A stretch of 43,154 bases of DNA from an uncultured Clostridia bacterium (GCA_910586575.1 CAJUJQ010000008.1:1-43154); one strand, 5' to 3'. Shown: positions 31,275 to 38,688, numbered from the stretch's first letter. Made by a program: numbers and translations. The notes: generated by a model from the sequence alone, not told the origin.

Positions 31275-33272
31275 TTACACCGTGTCCACCTGGGCCTGCG
31301 TTGCCCCAAGGACCAGACGAAGTTTGCTGTCCGGCTCGGAGACGACCAGGCGAATAGTCTGCATCGTTGTGTCAAGCAAATGCGTCACGCTTTCGGCGTT
31401 GTCCACGAACACCGGCATGGAAATGCCCCAATGTTCGGAAAGCGCTTCGATGATTTCCAGGCCGGCGTTGATCCGCGCCGCGTTGTTCGCGTCCCGGAAG
31501 GGAACCAGCGTCCCGGCATCGTTCGGTACCAGCACCTCGCAGTCGTCCTTGACGCCGCCGTTCACCTGTTCGACGAAAAGCCGAAACTGAACGCTCCTGA
31601 ACTTTCCGTTGATGAGGTCTGTAAGCATTCTGACTTTAGCTTTGATGAACTGGTCACAGAGGTAAATCCCCTGTTCCAATTCCTCATACTGTGCGGACAA
31701 GTCTTTTTCCTGCGCTTCCAATTCTTGAATGCGGCGCTTTTGCGCTTCAGCCTGCTCAGTCTGTCCCTTCAACATCTGGTAATCGCGGATTGCCTCGGAT
31801 ACGATTCCGAGCTGTTTCCCGATACCTTCGAGCGCAAGCCTGACGTCTTTCCCGGCCTGCTTTTCATTGCCCTTCGCCTCAACTACCGCGTCAAAAAGCC
31901 TGGTATATTCATCGGTCGTCTCGAACGGCGCGGGAACTTGGAGCTGCTCTTTCAGTGCATTCAGCTCCTGCCGGTACTGTTTGCAGGCGGCATCCAATTC
32001 TATCGCCTTGGCGCGCTCGGCTGCTGCTTGCGCACCAAGCCTTTCGATTGTGGTTTTATTGGCCTCCTTCTGTCCGCGTGCGTTGATTTCCTGAAGACGT
32101 TCGCTCCGCTTGATGTTGAACGCTTCGCGCATCCGCTGTACTTCCTCCGACGGCAATTCGCGGTGACAGGTTGGGCATATTGCCTGCCCCTCGTCCCAGA
32201 CCTCAGCCTGCACTTTTGCATATTGCTTTAGAAGCTCTTCCCGGCAAAGCTCTATGCGTGCTGCCTCCCTAACAAGGCGATCGATTACAATTTCCGTTTC
32301 ATCGTACTCAGCCTGCACGGCGAGCAATTTCTTTTGCACTTCCCCGATGGTTTCCTGTGTGCTCTGGTTTATTGTACCGATTTTGGAAAGATACGCCGTC
32401 CGGGCTTCCGCGAGTGCCGCTTCCGCTTCAGCTGTCCGCTTTCGCGCGTCCGAAGCGGCGGTGTCCCCAGCCAGCGCGGAAGCCTTTTGGTTTGTAAGCT
32501 GCTCCCGCTTGATGTCCAGCGCTTTCAGTTTGGCGTCTAACTCCGTAAGGCTAAATGTCTTTTCGGGGATCGCCCGCTGTGCCTCATCGATGCGCCCCGG
32601 AATATCCTGCAAGCGTTTATTGATCTCGGTCTTCTTTGTCGCCGCGATTTTCTTGTATTCCTCCACGGTGTAGCGCCGGTTCGCGGTTCCCGGCATCAGA
32701 AGGAACTTGTCCAGTTCTTCCAATCCGGCGGCACCGGCAATTACGTCGGCGTCGCTGACATCACCGCACACATCCAGCAGGATTTTACGCCGTGCTTCCC
32801 ATGTCATATCTTCCGCGAAGTAATGCGGCATCGTGAGGATCTTCATCTGCTCCGGCCCGCCGCAGAATTCAAGCAGGGAAGCAGTGTATTCCTTTTCCTT
32901 GACCGGTACGCCGTTAATGTAGAAATCCACGCTATGGCCGCTGAACTCCTCCGCTGCCGCGCCGCGCTTTTTCTTATAGTTCTCGTGGAATACCTTTTGA
33001 AGCGTAATCATCCTTCCGTCCTCCAGTGAGAAGGACGCTGCCGCGCTGTGCGCGAGATAGTGAACATCCCCGCCGTACTGATTGCGCGTTTTCGGTGTGT
33101 AGCCCTTGGCCCCCGTGCTGGGACCGCCAAACAGCAGCCATGTCACCGCGTTAAAAACCGTGGTCTTGCCGGTCGCATTGTCGCCGTAGATGCTGGCGCT
33201 TTGCCCATCAAAATCGAACGCGGCTGATTTTATGCCCTGAAAGTTTTCAAGCTGCAGAGTGTTGATTTTCAC
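31275..33272 (-). CDS. SbcC/Rad50-like recombination ATPase
   Basis: 665 residues. Walker A GDNATGKTT (about 31-39) sits at the N-terminus; two long coiled-coil arms flank a zinc-hook CPTCHREL (about 366-373); the C-terminal ABC-ATPase lobe contains the signature-like ALSEHWGISMPVFVDNAES. This is the structure of SbcC/Rad50 ATPases, and a phage member at this place would process ends together with RecT. The usual SbcD/Mre11 nuclease is not beside it. It overlaps the upstream gene by 4 nt. Confidence 0.9.
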   Translation of the reverse strand: MKINTLQLENFQGIKSAAFDFDGQSASIYGDNATGKTTVFNAVTWLLFGGPSTGAKGYTPKTRNQYGGDVHYLAHSAAASFSLEDGRMITLQKVFHENYKKKRGAAAEEFSGHSVDFYINGVPVKEKEYTASLLEFCGGPEQMKILTMPHYFAEDMTWEARRKILLDVCGDVSDADVIAGAAGLEELDKFLLMPGTANRRYTVEEYKKIAATKKTEINKRLQDIPGRIDEAQRAIPEKTFSLTELDAKLKALDIKREQLTNQKASALAGDTAASDARKRTAEAEAALAEARTAYLSKIGTINQSTQETIGEVQKKLLAVQAEYDETEIVIDRLVREAARIELCREELLKQYAKVQAEVWDEGQAICPTCHRELPSEEVQRMREAFNIKRSERLQEINARGQKEANKTTIERLGAQAAAERAKAIELDAACKQYRQELNALKEQLQVPAPFETTDEYTRLFDAVVEAKGNEKQAGKDVRLALEGIGKQLGIVSEAIRDYQMLKGQTEQAEAQKRRIQELEAQEKDLSAQYEELEQGIYLCDQFIKAKVRMLTDLINGKFRSVQFRLFVEQVNGGVKDDCEVLVPNDAGTLVPFRDANNAARINAGLEIIEALSEHWGISMPVFVDNAESVTHLLDTTMQTIRLVVSEPDSKLRLVLGATQAQVDTV

Positions 33273-33550
33273 TGTGCCTGCTCCTCCTTTGCTGTCGTTA
33301 CGCTGTCAATGTGCAGGACGATCAGCTCATGGCATCGCGCGCCGAAGTTGCCGCCCTCGTACATTTCCGTTTGCTTGAAATTTTCTTCTGTGTAGACGCT
33401 GCCGCAATTCAGCAGTCCTTTTGTCTTGTCCGGGTGATGGTGCCGGAACGCTTCGCACGCCAACCGCGAACTCGGCGCAAGCACCTCCGTCCAGCCGCCG
33501 CTGAACGGTTGTCCCTCCGTGCCGTAGGTGAAAAAGTATCTGTTCATCAT
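33269..33550 (-). CDS. Conserved small phage protein, function unknown
   Basis: 93 residues. N-terminus RYFFTYGTEGQPFSGGWTEV, then EAFRHHHPDKTKGLLNCGSV and YTEENFKQTEMYEGGNFGA. This is a recurring small protein beside recombination genes in Clostridia phages; no fold is recognised. It overlaps the ATPase gene by 4 nt, and GAGGTGG precedes the ATG. Confidence 0.65.
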   Translation of the reverse strand: MMNRYFFTYGTEGQPFSGGWTEVLAPSSRLACEAFRHHHPDKTKGLLNCGSVYTEENFKQTEMYEGGNFGARCHELIVLHIDSVTTAKEEQAQ

Positions 33551-33570
33551 CTCTTATCCACCTCTCACTT

Positions 33571-33774
33571 TCAATCATCTTCCGGGAGGCATGCGGGTTC
33601 TTCCCATGCGTTTACGGTAAGGATGCATTCGGGGCAGACCTGTACATTTACCTCGTCGCTATATACGGTGTCTGTTTCGGCGTTACAATAGGGGCAGCGC
33701 GGGTATCGCGGTTCTTTCCCATCCGGGTGCCTGGTGCACTCCATGTTGCGGACTACAGGATGGTCAGGGAACAT
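33571..33774 (-). CDS. Zinc-ribbon miniprotein
   Basis: Start at 33774 (MFPDHPVVRNMECTRHPDGK), where AGGGGTGG precedes the ATG; 67 residues. CPYC followed about 16 residues later by CPEC predicts a rubredoxin-like zinc ribbon. The gene overlaps the previous small zinc protein by 11 nt. Function unknown. Confidence 0.65.
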   Translation of the reverse strand: MFPDHPVVRNMECTRHPDGKEPRYPRCPYCNAETDTVYSDEVNVQVCPECILTVNAWEEPACLPEDD

Positions 33775-33955
33775 GATTCCACCCCTTTTCCTGGGTCTTG
33801 ACATCCGGGGAATGTTCTGCTAGACTGATAGCAGGAACATCGTGTTGGGACCGTTTCTGTTGCAGCAGAGCGGTCTCTTTTTTCGCGCCCTCACAGTCGC
33901 AGCGTTCGCCGAAGTCAAGGTGTGCATCGCAGTATGGACAAACCTTACAGATCAT
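33764..33955 (-). CDS. Second zinc-ribbon miniprotein
   Basis: 63 residues with an N-terminal C-x2-CPYC cluster and CDC, then a helical, basic tail. It overlaps the upstream membrane-protein gene by 11 nt and its downstream partner by 11 nt, forming a chain of coupled tiny genes. Confidence 0.6.
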   Translation of the reverse strand: MICKVCPYCDAHLDFGERCDCEGAKKETALLQQKRSQHDVPAISLAEHSPDVKTQEKGWNHVP

Positions 33956-34169
33956 CTTGGTTTTCCTCCTCCCCGCTGCCGGAGCGCTCTTCCACGATTT
34001 GCGGCCAGATTGCCAAGATCGTCGAGATCAGCAGGATTACCGCAAATTCCCGCAGCCTGGGAAAACGGAACAGCGCGTAAACACCGCCTGTCATAGCCGC
34101 CGCCACCGCTGCCAGAAATCCTGTCCTCAGAATGCGGACACGTGTCCGCTTCCGAAGCAAACGCCTCAT
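33945..34169 (-). CDS. Small membrane protein
   Basis: 74 residues: basic N-terminus RRLLRKRTRVRILR, then two hydrophobic segments (GFLAAVAAAMTGGVYALF and FAVILLISTILAIWPQIV), then a charged acidic tail. It overlaps the preceding gene by ATGA. No lysis partner is near, so a holin role is not claimed. Confidence 0.6.
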   Translation of the reverse strand: MRRLLRKRTRVRILRTGFLAAVAAAMTGGVYALFRFPRLREFAVILLISTILAIWPQIVEERSGSGEEENQDDL

Positions 34170-34504
34170 GCCTGTTCCTCCTCGTCCGTATCGTCGTCAA
34201 TGGTCAGCATCGCGCGAAGCTCGTCCAATCGGTCGTATACCTCGTGAAAAAAATCATCGTCATTCGAGTTCCAGACCAGATTCATCAGTTCGATAACCTT
34301 TTCCTGTGCGGCGCCGACCATCCCCCGCAGCAAAACCAATTCGACAAGTTCCCCACCGCCGTCATCCAGCAGTACCTTGCCGATTTTCGCCATCTGGTTG
34401 CTCAATCCATCCAGAGCGATCAGCGGGATTTCCTTCCGCCTCGAGCGTTCGAGCAGGACTTCCATCTGACCGCAAAGCATTTCGCGCACTTTGTCGTTTT
34501 TCAT
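34166..34504 (-). CDS. Small helical protein, function unknown
   Basis: Start at 34504 (MKNDKVREMLCGQMEVLLER), which overlaps the DUF932 gene stop by ATGA; 112 residues. All helical, with leucine-rich heptads in the middle (LVELVLLRGMVGAAQEKVIEL) and an acidic C-terminus (DDDTDEEEQA). It may be a partner of the DUF932 protein by position only. Confidence 0.6.
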   Translation of the reverse strand: MKNDKVREMLCGQMEVLLERSRRKEIPLIALDGLSNQMAKIGKVLLDDGGGELVELVLLRGMVGAAQEKVIELMNLVWNSNDDDFFHEVYDRLDELRAMLTIDDDTDEEEQA

Positions 34505-35565
34505 CTGCTGCCCCTTTCCCGCGTCAGGCTGCGCCACAGGGCGGGCGACATGGTGAGAATCCGGTACCCGGTGGCTTCCAGGTCAGTGGAGCGGTCATAA
34601 CTCGCCACGTCCTGGGCCTGCCGGGTGACGGCGTTCGCCAGCCCGTACAGGGAGAGGTCGCCGCCTGCGGCAAGGTGGCCGAGGATGCCGCTGCTTTCGG
34701 ATTCGTTGATGCCAAACTCTTTGGAGGTCAATTCTACGACCTGCTGAACCTGCTTCGGCTCGATTTTCGCTTCGGTCGCTTCCCTCATTTTGTCCACGAT
34801 GGCGGAGAACCGCGCCTGATCTACAGCAGCCTTGACCGAATCCTCCAGCTTCATCAGGAACGCTTTGTCGTCCGCCTGGATGGTTTCATCCCGGTAAATG
34901 CTGAAATCTTCGCGGCTCTCGTTGGCCCGGCCCACATGGTACTTGCGGAGCTTGCCGTCCTCCGCGATCATGCCGTTGGAGCAGACGAGCCGGTAAACCA
35001 AGGGCTTGACATTAACGCTTCCCATACCAACCTCGGAATTGCTGATGAGTACGCCCGCCTGTACGATGTCCCCCTTCTTGATTTCGGCGGTTACGCGGGG
35101 ATTGACCACCTTCAGGTACATTCGGCTCTCCGTCAGTTCGCAGCTTTCGACACCCGCGCCGTCCATGCGGCTGATGATCGGCAGCACTGCGCTTGCAACC
35201 TCATAGTTGTCAATACGGCGGTACCGGTCGGAGAGCAGCGCGCGTGCCGTGCCGTCCATCGTGCGGAGCATCCGTTTGCTGTCCGGCATCCGCGCAAACC
35301 AGCCGTTGACGTTCTGGGCCAGCAGCTCCGGATACTCCGCCCGAATCCGGTCATAGTACGTCGCCGGGATCTTCAAATACTGCCCGATCTGCCGGTGGGC
35401 AATATCATTGATGCTGCATTTAGCAGCGCCTTGCACCCGGAGGGCAAGATGATTTCCGCTGGCATCCATAGACAGTGCACCCGTGTGCACAATCAGGTCA
35501 CGCTTTGCTCCCTGCTGGCGTTCCAGCTCGGCGGCAAGCTCTTGCAGGGTTTTACCTTCTTTCAT
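34501..35565 (-). CDS. DUF932-family phage protein
   Basis: Start at 35565 (MKEGKTLQEL, AAAGGATG upstream); 354 residues. The DUF932 pattern is evident: HRQIGQYLKIPATYYDRIRA, then VNGWFARMPDSKRMLRTMDG, the ALLSDRYRRIDNYEVA motif and later YRLVCSNGMIAEDGKLRKYH. DUF932 proteins occur widely in phages and plasmids; their role is not established. Upstream is a 48-codon gene and downstream a chain of small genes. Confidence 0.87.
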   Translation of the reverse strand: MKEGKTLQELAAELERQQGAKRDLIVHTGALSMDASGNHLALRVQGAAKCSINDIAHRQIGQYLKIPATYYDRIRAEYPELLAQNVNGWFARMPDSKRMLRTMDGTARALLSDRYRRIDNYEVASAVLPIISRMDGAGVESCELTESRMYLKVVNPRVTAEIKKGDIVQAGVLISNSEVGMGSVNVKPLVYRLVCSNGMIAEDGKLRKYHVGRANESREDFSIYRDETIQADDKAFLMKLEDSVKAAVDQARFSAIVDKMREATEAKIEPKQVQQVVELTSKEFGINESESSGILGHLAAGGDLSLYGLANAVTRQAQDVASYDRSTDLEATGYRILTMSPALWRSLTRERGSR

Positions 35566-35665
35566 GTAATTGCATCCTTTCTGTGGGATTGGTTTATGTA
35601 GGCTTCCCACGACGCTGCCCCCGCTGGCTGCGGGGACGTTTCGGCCGGGCGCCGCCCGGCTCTCT

Positions 35666-35812
35666 TCAGGTGGGATTCTGTATTGCGGCGGAAATAGCCT
35701 TTTGCAGCTCTTCCAGCTCCTTCCGCTGGTTTTCCCGTTCCGGCTGTCCAAACAGGTAAGAATCTAAAATCCAAAGATAATGCTTTATCTTGCAAAGCTG
35801 TTCGATTGTCAT
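35666..35812 (-). CDS. 48-residue protein with a helical core
   Basis: Translated by hand. The ATG at 35812 is preceded by GGAGGACGGC. The product (MTIEQLCKIKHYLWILDSYL…) is a single amphipathic helix followed by a charged helical segment (NQRKELEELQKAI). It lies between the small RNA 2 locus and the DUF932 gene and is read on the minus strand. No family recognised. Confidence 0.6.
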   Translation of the reverse strand: MTIEQLCKIKHYLWILDSYLFGQPERENQRKELEELQKAISAAIQNPT

Positions 35813-35830
35813 GCCGTCCTCCATTTCCCC

Positions 35831-35859
35831 TTGTGTTCTTCCGCCCAGTATGCTATAAT
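35831..35859 (+). promoter_or_regulatory. Promoter of candidate small RNA 2
   Basis: TTGTGT at 35831-35836, 17-bp spacer, extended -10 TG-C-TATAAT ending at 35859. No plus-strand ORF follows. Confidence 0.65.
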
Positions 35860-35862
35860 GGA

Positions 35863-35945
35863 GACGGCCAGATGTGATGGTCTGGCCGTCGTTTTGTGTT
35901 TAGGCTCCCCGTGCTTTGGAAGGTGTCGGGGAGCCTATTTCTTTT
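35863..35945 (+). ncRNA. Candidate two-hairpin small RNA 2
   Basis: Immediately after the promoter lie two hairpins: GACGGCCAGA/TCTGGCCGTC with an 8-nt loop, and AGGCTCCCCG/CGGGGAGCCT with a 15-nt loop, then ATTTCTTTT. The loop lengths are the same as in candidate RNA 1 although the sequences differ. The RNA would lie opposite the 3' end of the 69-codon gene (stop at 35935). Transcription is inferred. Confidence 0.5.
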
Positions 35946-36144
35946 CCCCGGAATCCTCCGGATACCGCTCGGCGGTCGCTTCGCGTAGCCGCTGATTCTC
36001 CAGCGCGTCAATGCGCTGGAGGATTTCCTGCGTCTCCCGATGCAGCTCGCGCCGACGCTCGGCGGAGCAGCCCTCTGCAAAGGTTTCATTGGAAATCTCC
36101 GCGAGCCGACCCAGCAGCTTTTTCAGTTCGTCTTTACGTTCCAC
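35935..36144 (-). CDS. Small coiled-coil protein
   Basis: 69 residues from a GTG at 36144 (GGAGG 9 nt upstream), a long charged helix (RKDELKKLLGRLAEISNETF, later RRELHRETQEILQRIDALEN). It overlaps the end of the excisionase-like gene by 11 nt. Function unknown; the length and helical character suggest an accessory DNA-binding or oligomerisation partner. Confidence 0.55.
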   Translation of the reverse strand: MERKDELKKLLGRLAEISNETFAEGCSAERRRELHRETQEILQRIDALENQRLREATAERYPEDSGEKK

Positions 36145-36430
36145 GAGATTCTACCTCCATTTCTTTCTGTACCATCCAGGATACGACATCCCGCACCTGG
36201 TATCGCCAGCATTTGCCAATCTTCGTGCCCGGCACATGGTAGCGCATATTGTCCCGTACCGTGTCCCGGTCGCACCCGAGCAGCTCCGCCACCTCGATTT
36301 CAGACAGTACGATCGGCGGGGTAACGCCCTTAGTGTTTCTGCCACGCTCGGCTTTGATACGCTCGACCAGCCAGCGATCGACCTCCTTCCGCGTGTCGCG
36401 AATCCGGTTGGACTGCGATTCTCGTAACAT
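36134..36430 (-). CDS. Excisionase/MerR-like helix-turn-helix protein
   Basis: 98 residues with the pattern VLSEIEVAELLGCDRDTVRD followed by YHVPGTKIGKCWRYQVRDVV, the compact helix-turn-helix-wing of excisionase-like DNA-binding domains. It could be an excisionase or a regulator of early genes; being far from the integrase leaves this open. It lies just downstream of a 179-codon gene at the start of the leftward operon. Confidence 0.75.
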   Translation of the reverse strand: MLRESQSNRIRDTRKEVDRWLVERIKAERGRNTKGVTPPIVLSEIEVAELLGCDRDTVRDNMRYHVPGTKIGKCWRYQVRDVVSWMVQKEMEVESRGT

Positions 36431-36433
36431 TGT

Positions 36434-36973
36434 TTACTCGCCTCCTTTCCTTGTCTCAAACATGCTGAGCTGACCAGCCAGCTCCTGCTGGCGACGTTTC
36501 GCCCTTGCAATCGCTGCGTTTAGGCCTTCTCGCTTTGTCGTAAGCTGCTGCAATACGGCTGAAACGTCCTGCAAGTCCTGGCTATTTTCGAGGCTAACAT
36601 ACCGTGCGGGTTCATTGCTGGGCGCAAACAGAATGCGCGACCCGTCAGCGCCCCGGCGCTGCGCCATGAACCGGCGGGCTTTATCCCGGCACCACCTGGC
36701 CTCCTCAGCGGCAGGATCATAAAGCGCCAGTTTGTGGAACATCTGAGCAACCTCATCAACCGTAACACTGCCGCGCCGGTCGATTTCGTCCTGAATGTAG
36801 TCCTTAATTTCCTGTGTGACGATTCTTTTTGCCATAATGGCACTGAGCTTGTTGCGGTTCATCTCAAGAGACGGGTCAATAGTATTCATTCGATTGATGA
36901 CCCATGCCTGCGTGCAACCACGGGCTTCCAGGATTGCCCTGATGCCGGTTAGGATTTGCGCTGAAATTTTCAA
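36434..36973 (-). CDS. Early gene of unknown function with an N-terminal HTH-like region
   Basis: 179 residues from a TTG start at 36973 with an AGGAGGTGAAGAT site, the best ribosome site in the area. The first 60 residues (GIRAILEARGCTQAWVINRM, then SLEMNRNKLSAIMAKRIVTQ) look like a lambda-repressor-type HTH; the rest is helical and basic, ending in LTTKREGLNAAIARAKRRQQ. It is the first gene of the long leftward early operon, so a regulatory role is likely but unproven. Confidence 0.65.
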   Translation of the reverse strand: MKISAQILTGIRAILEARGCTQAWVINRMNTIDPSLEMNRNKLSAIMAKRIVTQEIKDYIQDEIDRRGSVTVDEVAQMFHKLALYDPAAEEARWCRDKARRFMAQRRGADGSRILFAPSNEPARYVSLENSQDLQDVSAVLQQLTTKREGLNAAIARAKRRQQELAGQLSMFETRKGGE

Positions 36974-37040
36974 ATCTTCACCTCCTTTCGTCCTGCTGCG
37001 GGCTTTTATGTGCTCGACCGCTCCTTTCTAAATTTGTGGC

Positions 37041-37069
37041 TTGTCTCTCCTCCTATGGAATGATAAAAT
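37041..37069 (+). promoter_or_regulatory. Rightward promoter of the 37.1 kb gene
   Basis: TTGTCT, 17-bp spacer, extended -10 TG-A-TAAAAT. It is followed by an AAGGAGGTGAG ribosome site and the ATG at 37094. Confidence 0.55.
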
Positions 37070-37093
37070 GGTAGGGGAAGGAGGTGAGTTACC

Positions 37094-37525
37094 ATGCCTC
37101 AAAATACACTCACAGCAACAGACATCACCGTAATAGCGTCACTTGTTACGGTAATCGCAGCTGTAATTTCTCCACTTATTACCGAAATTGTTTCCCAAAT
37201 CGGGAACTCTCGCATGAAGTCAAACGAACTTTTCCTTGAATCGAAAATCTCTGCTTATAGCGATCTACTTAATGTCCTATCAATAGTTGATATCCGAAGC
37301 CAAGATGATTTGCATAAACTCCTAAGCGCACTGTCACGTGCAAAGTTATTTGCTTTACCCAATTCCTATGTAGCCATCACAGAATATTCACCTGCGTGAG
37401 CAGAGTATTTCTATGCAGTTAAGAACAATCTCCCTTGCCATTCAGAAAAAATACGTGTCGATAATTCTTATGAAAAATTGATGTTGGAATTAAACAACGA
37501 AATTCTCAAGATGAGGAAAAAGTAA
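37094..37525 (+). pseudogene. Membrane-anchored protein gene with an in-frame TGA
   Basis: The frame from the ATG at 37094 is 144 codons long (TAA at 37523-37525) but is interrupted by TGA at codon 102 (37397-37399). The codon context (SPA-stop-AEYFY) fits a Trp codon changed to TGA. The N-terminus has one membrane segment (VIASLVTVIAAVISPLITEI). A strong ribosome site and a promoter precede it. Other genes in the window use TGA as a real stop, so recoding is unlikely; it is probably a recent nonsense mutation or a 101-residue truncated product. Confidence 0.65.
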
Positions 37526-37537
37526 CTTGAGCATGTC

Positions 37538-37708
37538 TCAGATTATACAACTTTTGAGTGCCCACCAAACAGCCGCTATCATGATAATGATTACGGCTGT
37601 TTTTCGTGCTCCTGCAAATTTAGCTAAAAGCGAAAACAAGATCACAATCTGAATCATTGCGTAAGTTCCAACGGTAAACACGTAGAACCAAAGGAAACGC
37701 TCCAACAT
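37538..37708 (-). CDS. Small membrane protein (56 residues)
   Basis: Translated by hand: ATG at 37708 with an AAAGGAGGTGAACACG site. Two hydrophobic helices (MLERFLWFYVFTVGTYAMIQ onwards, and TAVIIIMIAAVWWALKS) separated by KFAGARK. It lies tail-to-tail with the interrupted gene at 37094, 12 nt apart, and is probably a small toxin-like or regulatory membrane protein; no evidence for either. Confidence 0.7.
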   Translation of the reverse strand: MLERFLWFYVFTVGTYAMIQIVILFSLLAKFAGARKTAVIIIMIAAVWWALKSCII

Positions 37709-37763
37709 CGTGTTCACCTCCTTTCGCCAGGTTGCGTTGTGCCAGACATGTTGACGCTCTCCA

Positions 37764-37816
37764 GACTTGCTGATACTTGCTAGCCCAGCTTCGCCAAGTT
37801 GGCTAACGATTGAATC
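37764..37816. repeat. Imperfect direct repeat, copy 1
   Basis: Copy 1 of a ~50-bp degenerate repeat (copy 2 at 37885-37932), sharing a CTTGCTGATRCTYGC core and similar ends. On the minus strand both copies read an EAGLASISK peptide, yet each is cut by stops, so they look like decayed remnants of a small gene. The 37709-38037 stretch holds these repeats, a weak hairpin and a promoter, and no intact gene that I can see. Confidence 0.5.
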
Positions 37817-37840
37817 TTAAAAATGATGCTCCTCGGTTCA

Positions 37841-37870
37841 CCGCATTCTTTTATGTCTGCGGGGCTTTTT
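37841..37870 (+). terminator. Weak plus-strand terminator
   Basis: CCGCA/TGCGG, 12-nt loop, then GGCTTTTT. It would end a transcript coming from the 37.1 kb gene, after running antisense through the 37538-37708 gene. Confidence 0.4.
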
Positions 37871-37884
37871 ACGTGCTTCCATCG

Positions 37885-37932
37885 GTCTTGCTGATGCTCG
37901 CCAGTCCTGCCTCAACAAGCTTGCGCAGAATC
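37885..37932. repeat. Imperfect direct repeat, copy 2
   Basis: Second copy of the degenerate repeat at 37764-37816; see that entry. Confidence 0.5.
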
Positions 37933-37982
37933 TACAAACAACTCTTACAACCTCATAATTCGCCAAAATAGATAAATTATTA

Positions 37983-38011
37983 TTGACTTTTGGAAAAATA
38001 TTCTCTATAAT
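37983..38011 (+). promoter_or_regulatory. Rightward promoter of the DUF2513 gene
   Basis: TTGACT, 17-bp spacer, TATAAT: near-consensus sigma-A promoter. The ATG of the DUF2513 gene is 27 nt downstream. Confidence 0.8.
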
Positions 38012-38025
38012 GATATATTAGAGAA
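38001..38025 (+). promoter_or_regulatory. Operator overlapping the DUF2513 promoter
   Basis: Dyad TTCTCTA/TAGAGAA (7-bp arms, 25 bp overall) covers the -10 element and the start point. A repressor bound here would block transcription. Confidence 0.5.
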
Positions 38026-38037
38026 ACGAGGGATTAT

Positions 38038-38475
38038 ATGAGACTAGATATGGATTGCGTCCGTGATATTCTTGTATGCGTAGAAGATAACACAAGTCTA
38101 CGTACAAGATGCGTCTTTGTCGATGATGTGTATGATACGCGTCTCAAAGCTAAAGGATTAAGAAGTGTAGAGATGCAGGACTACCAAAAGGAGTTGCTGA
38201 CACTTTACGATCACGATAAGCTCATGTACCATGTCAGATATTGCATTGAAGCTGGCTTAATCTCTGAATTCGATGATTCAAATCCACATGTCCGGTATAT
38301 TGCAGATCTCACGGTAAAGGGGCATGAGCTTCTCGCTAATATACGGAATGATTCGAATTGGGTTAAAATCAAGAATATCGGTGGAAAAGTTGGCTTCTTT
38401 GGACTGAATAACGTGTTTGAAATCGGAAAGGAAATCTTTATACTCGGACTCAAACAGCATTTAGGACTTCCGTAA
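38038..38475 (+). CDS. DUF2513-family protein
   Basis: 145 residues. The opening MRLDMDCVRDILVCVEDN with a later KELLTLYDHDKLMYHVRYCI and VKGHELLANI pattern is the DUF2513 family, common in phages and small mobile elements; its fold looks winged-helix-like. It is driven by its own strong, operator-covered promoter, and its 3' end overlaps the small membrane-protein gene on the other strand by 15 nt. Likely a regulator or defence-related accessory. Confidence 0.8.
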   Translation: MRLDMDCVRDILVCVEDNTSLRTRCVFVDDVYDTRLKAKGLRSVEMQDYQKELLTLYDHDKLMYHVRYCIEAGLISEFDDSNPHVRYIADLTVKGHELLANIRNDSNWVKIKNIGGKVGFFGLNNVFEIGKEIFILGLKQHLGLP

Positions 38476-38640
38476 AAACATTTTTTCAACTACTCTTTTG
38501 GTATATCTGTCCGCTTCTTCTGCGGTAGGTTCCCTGCATCCTTTTTCTAGCATATAAAGGGCCAGAGCAGAGAACGCGATACTGCATTTTAGCCACATTA
38601 TTGCGCATATGCATGTTGAAATAGCCAAAATAATAATCAT
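38461..38640 (-). CDS. Small membrane protein (59 residues)
   Basis: Translated by hand: AAAGGA, 7-nt spacer, ATG at 38640. The N-terminal 30 residues form one or two hydrophobic helices (MIIILAISTCICAIMWLKCS and IAFSALALYM), followed by a charged tail (EEADRYTKRVVEKM). It is the second gene of a minus-strand pair behind an HTH gene, 48 nt away, and collides with DUF2513. Confidence 0.65.
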   Translation of the reverse strand: MIIILAISTCICAIMWLKCSIAFSALALYMLEKGCREPTAEEADRYTKRVVEKMFLRKS

Positions 38641-38663
38641 TTGTCATTCCTTTCTGTCTCCGC

Positions 38664-38687
38664 GCCCCGCCACCAGAGCGGGGCTTT
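38664..38687 (+). terminator. Plus-strand terminator beyond the small membrane-protein gene
   Basis: GCCCCGC/GCGGGGC 7-bp stem with a 7-nt loop, then TTTG. It lies just beyond the minus-strand small gene's ribosome site, so a DUF2513 transcript ending here would be antisense to that whole gene. Confidence 0.6.
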
Positions 38688-38688
38688 G

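Noticed and set aside
35643..35662. GCCGGGC/GCCCGGC hairpin downstream of the 48-codon gene
   Set aside because: Perfect short stem but without a T-run on either strand; it may be a chance GC palindrome, so not called a terminator.
37397..37399. TGA recoded as tryptophan
   Set aside because: Many clear genes in the window end in TGA, including ATGA overlaps, so a nonsense mutation is simpler.
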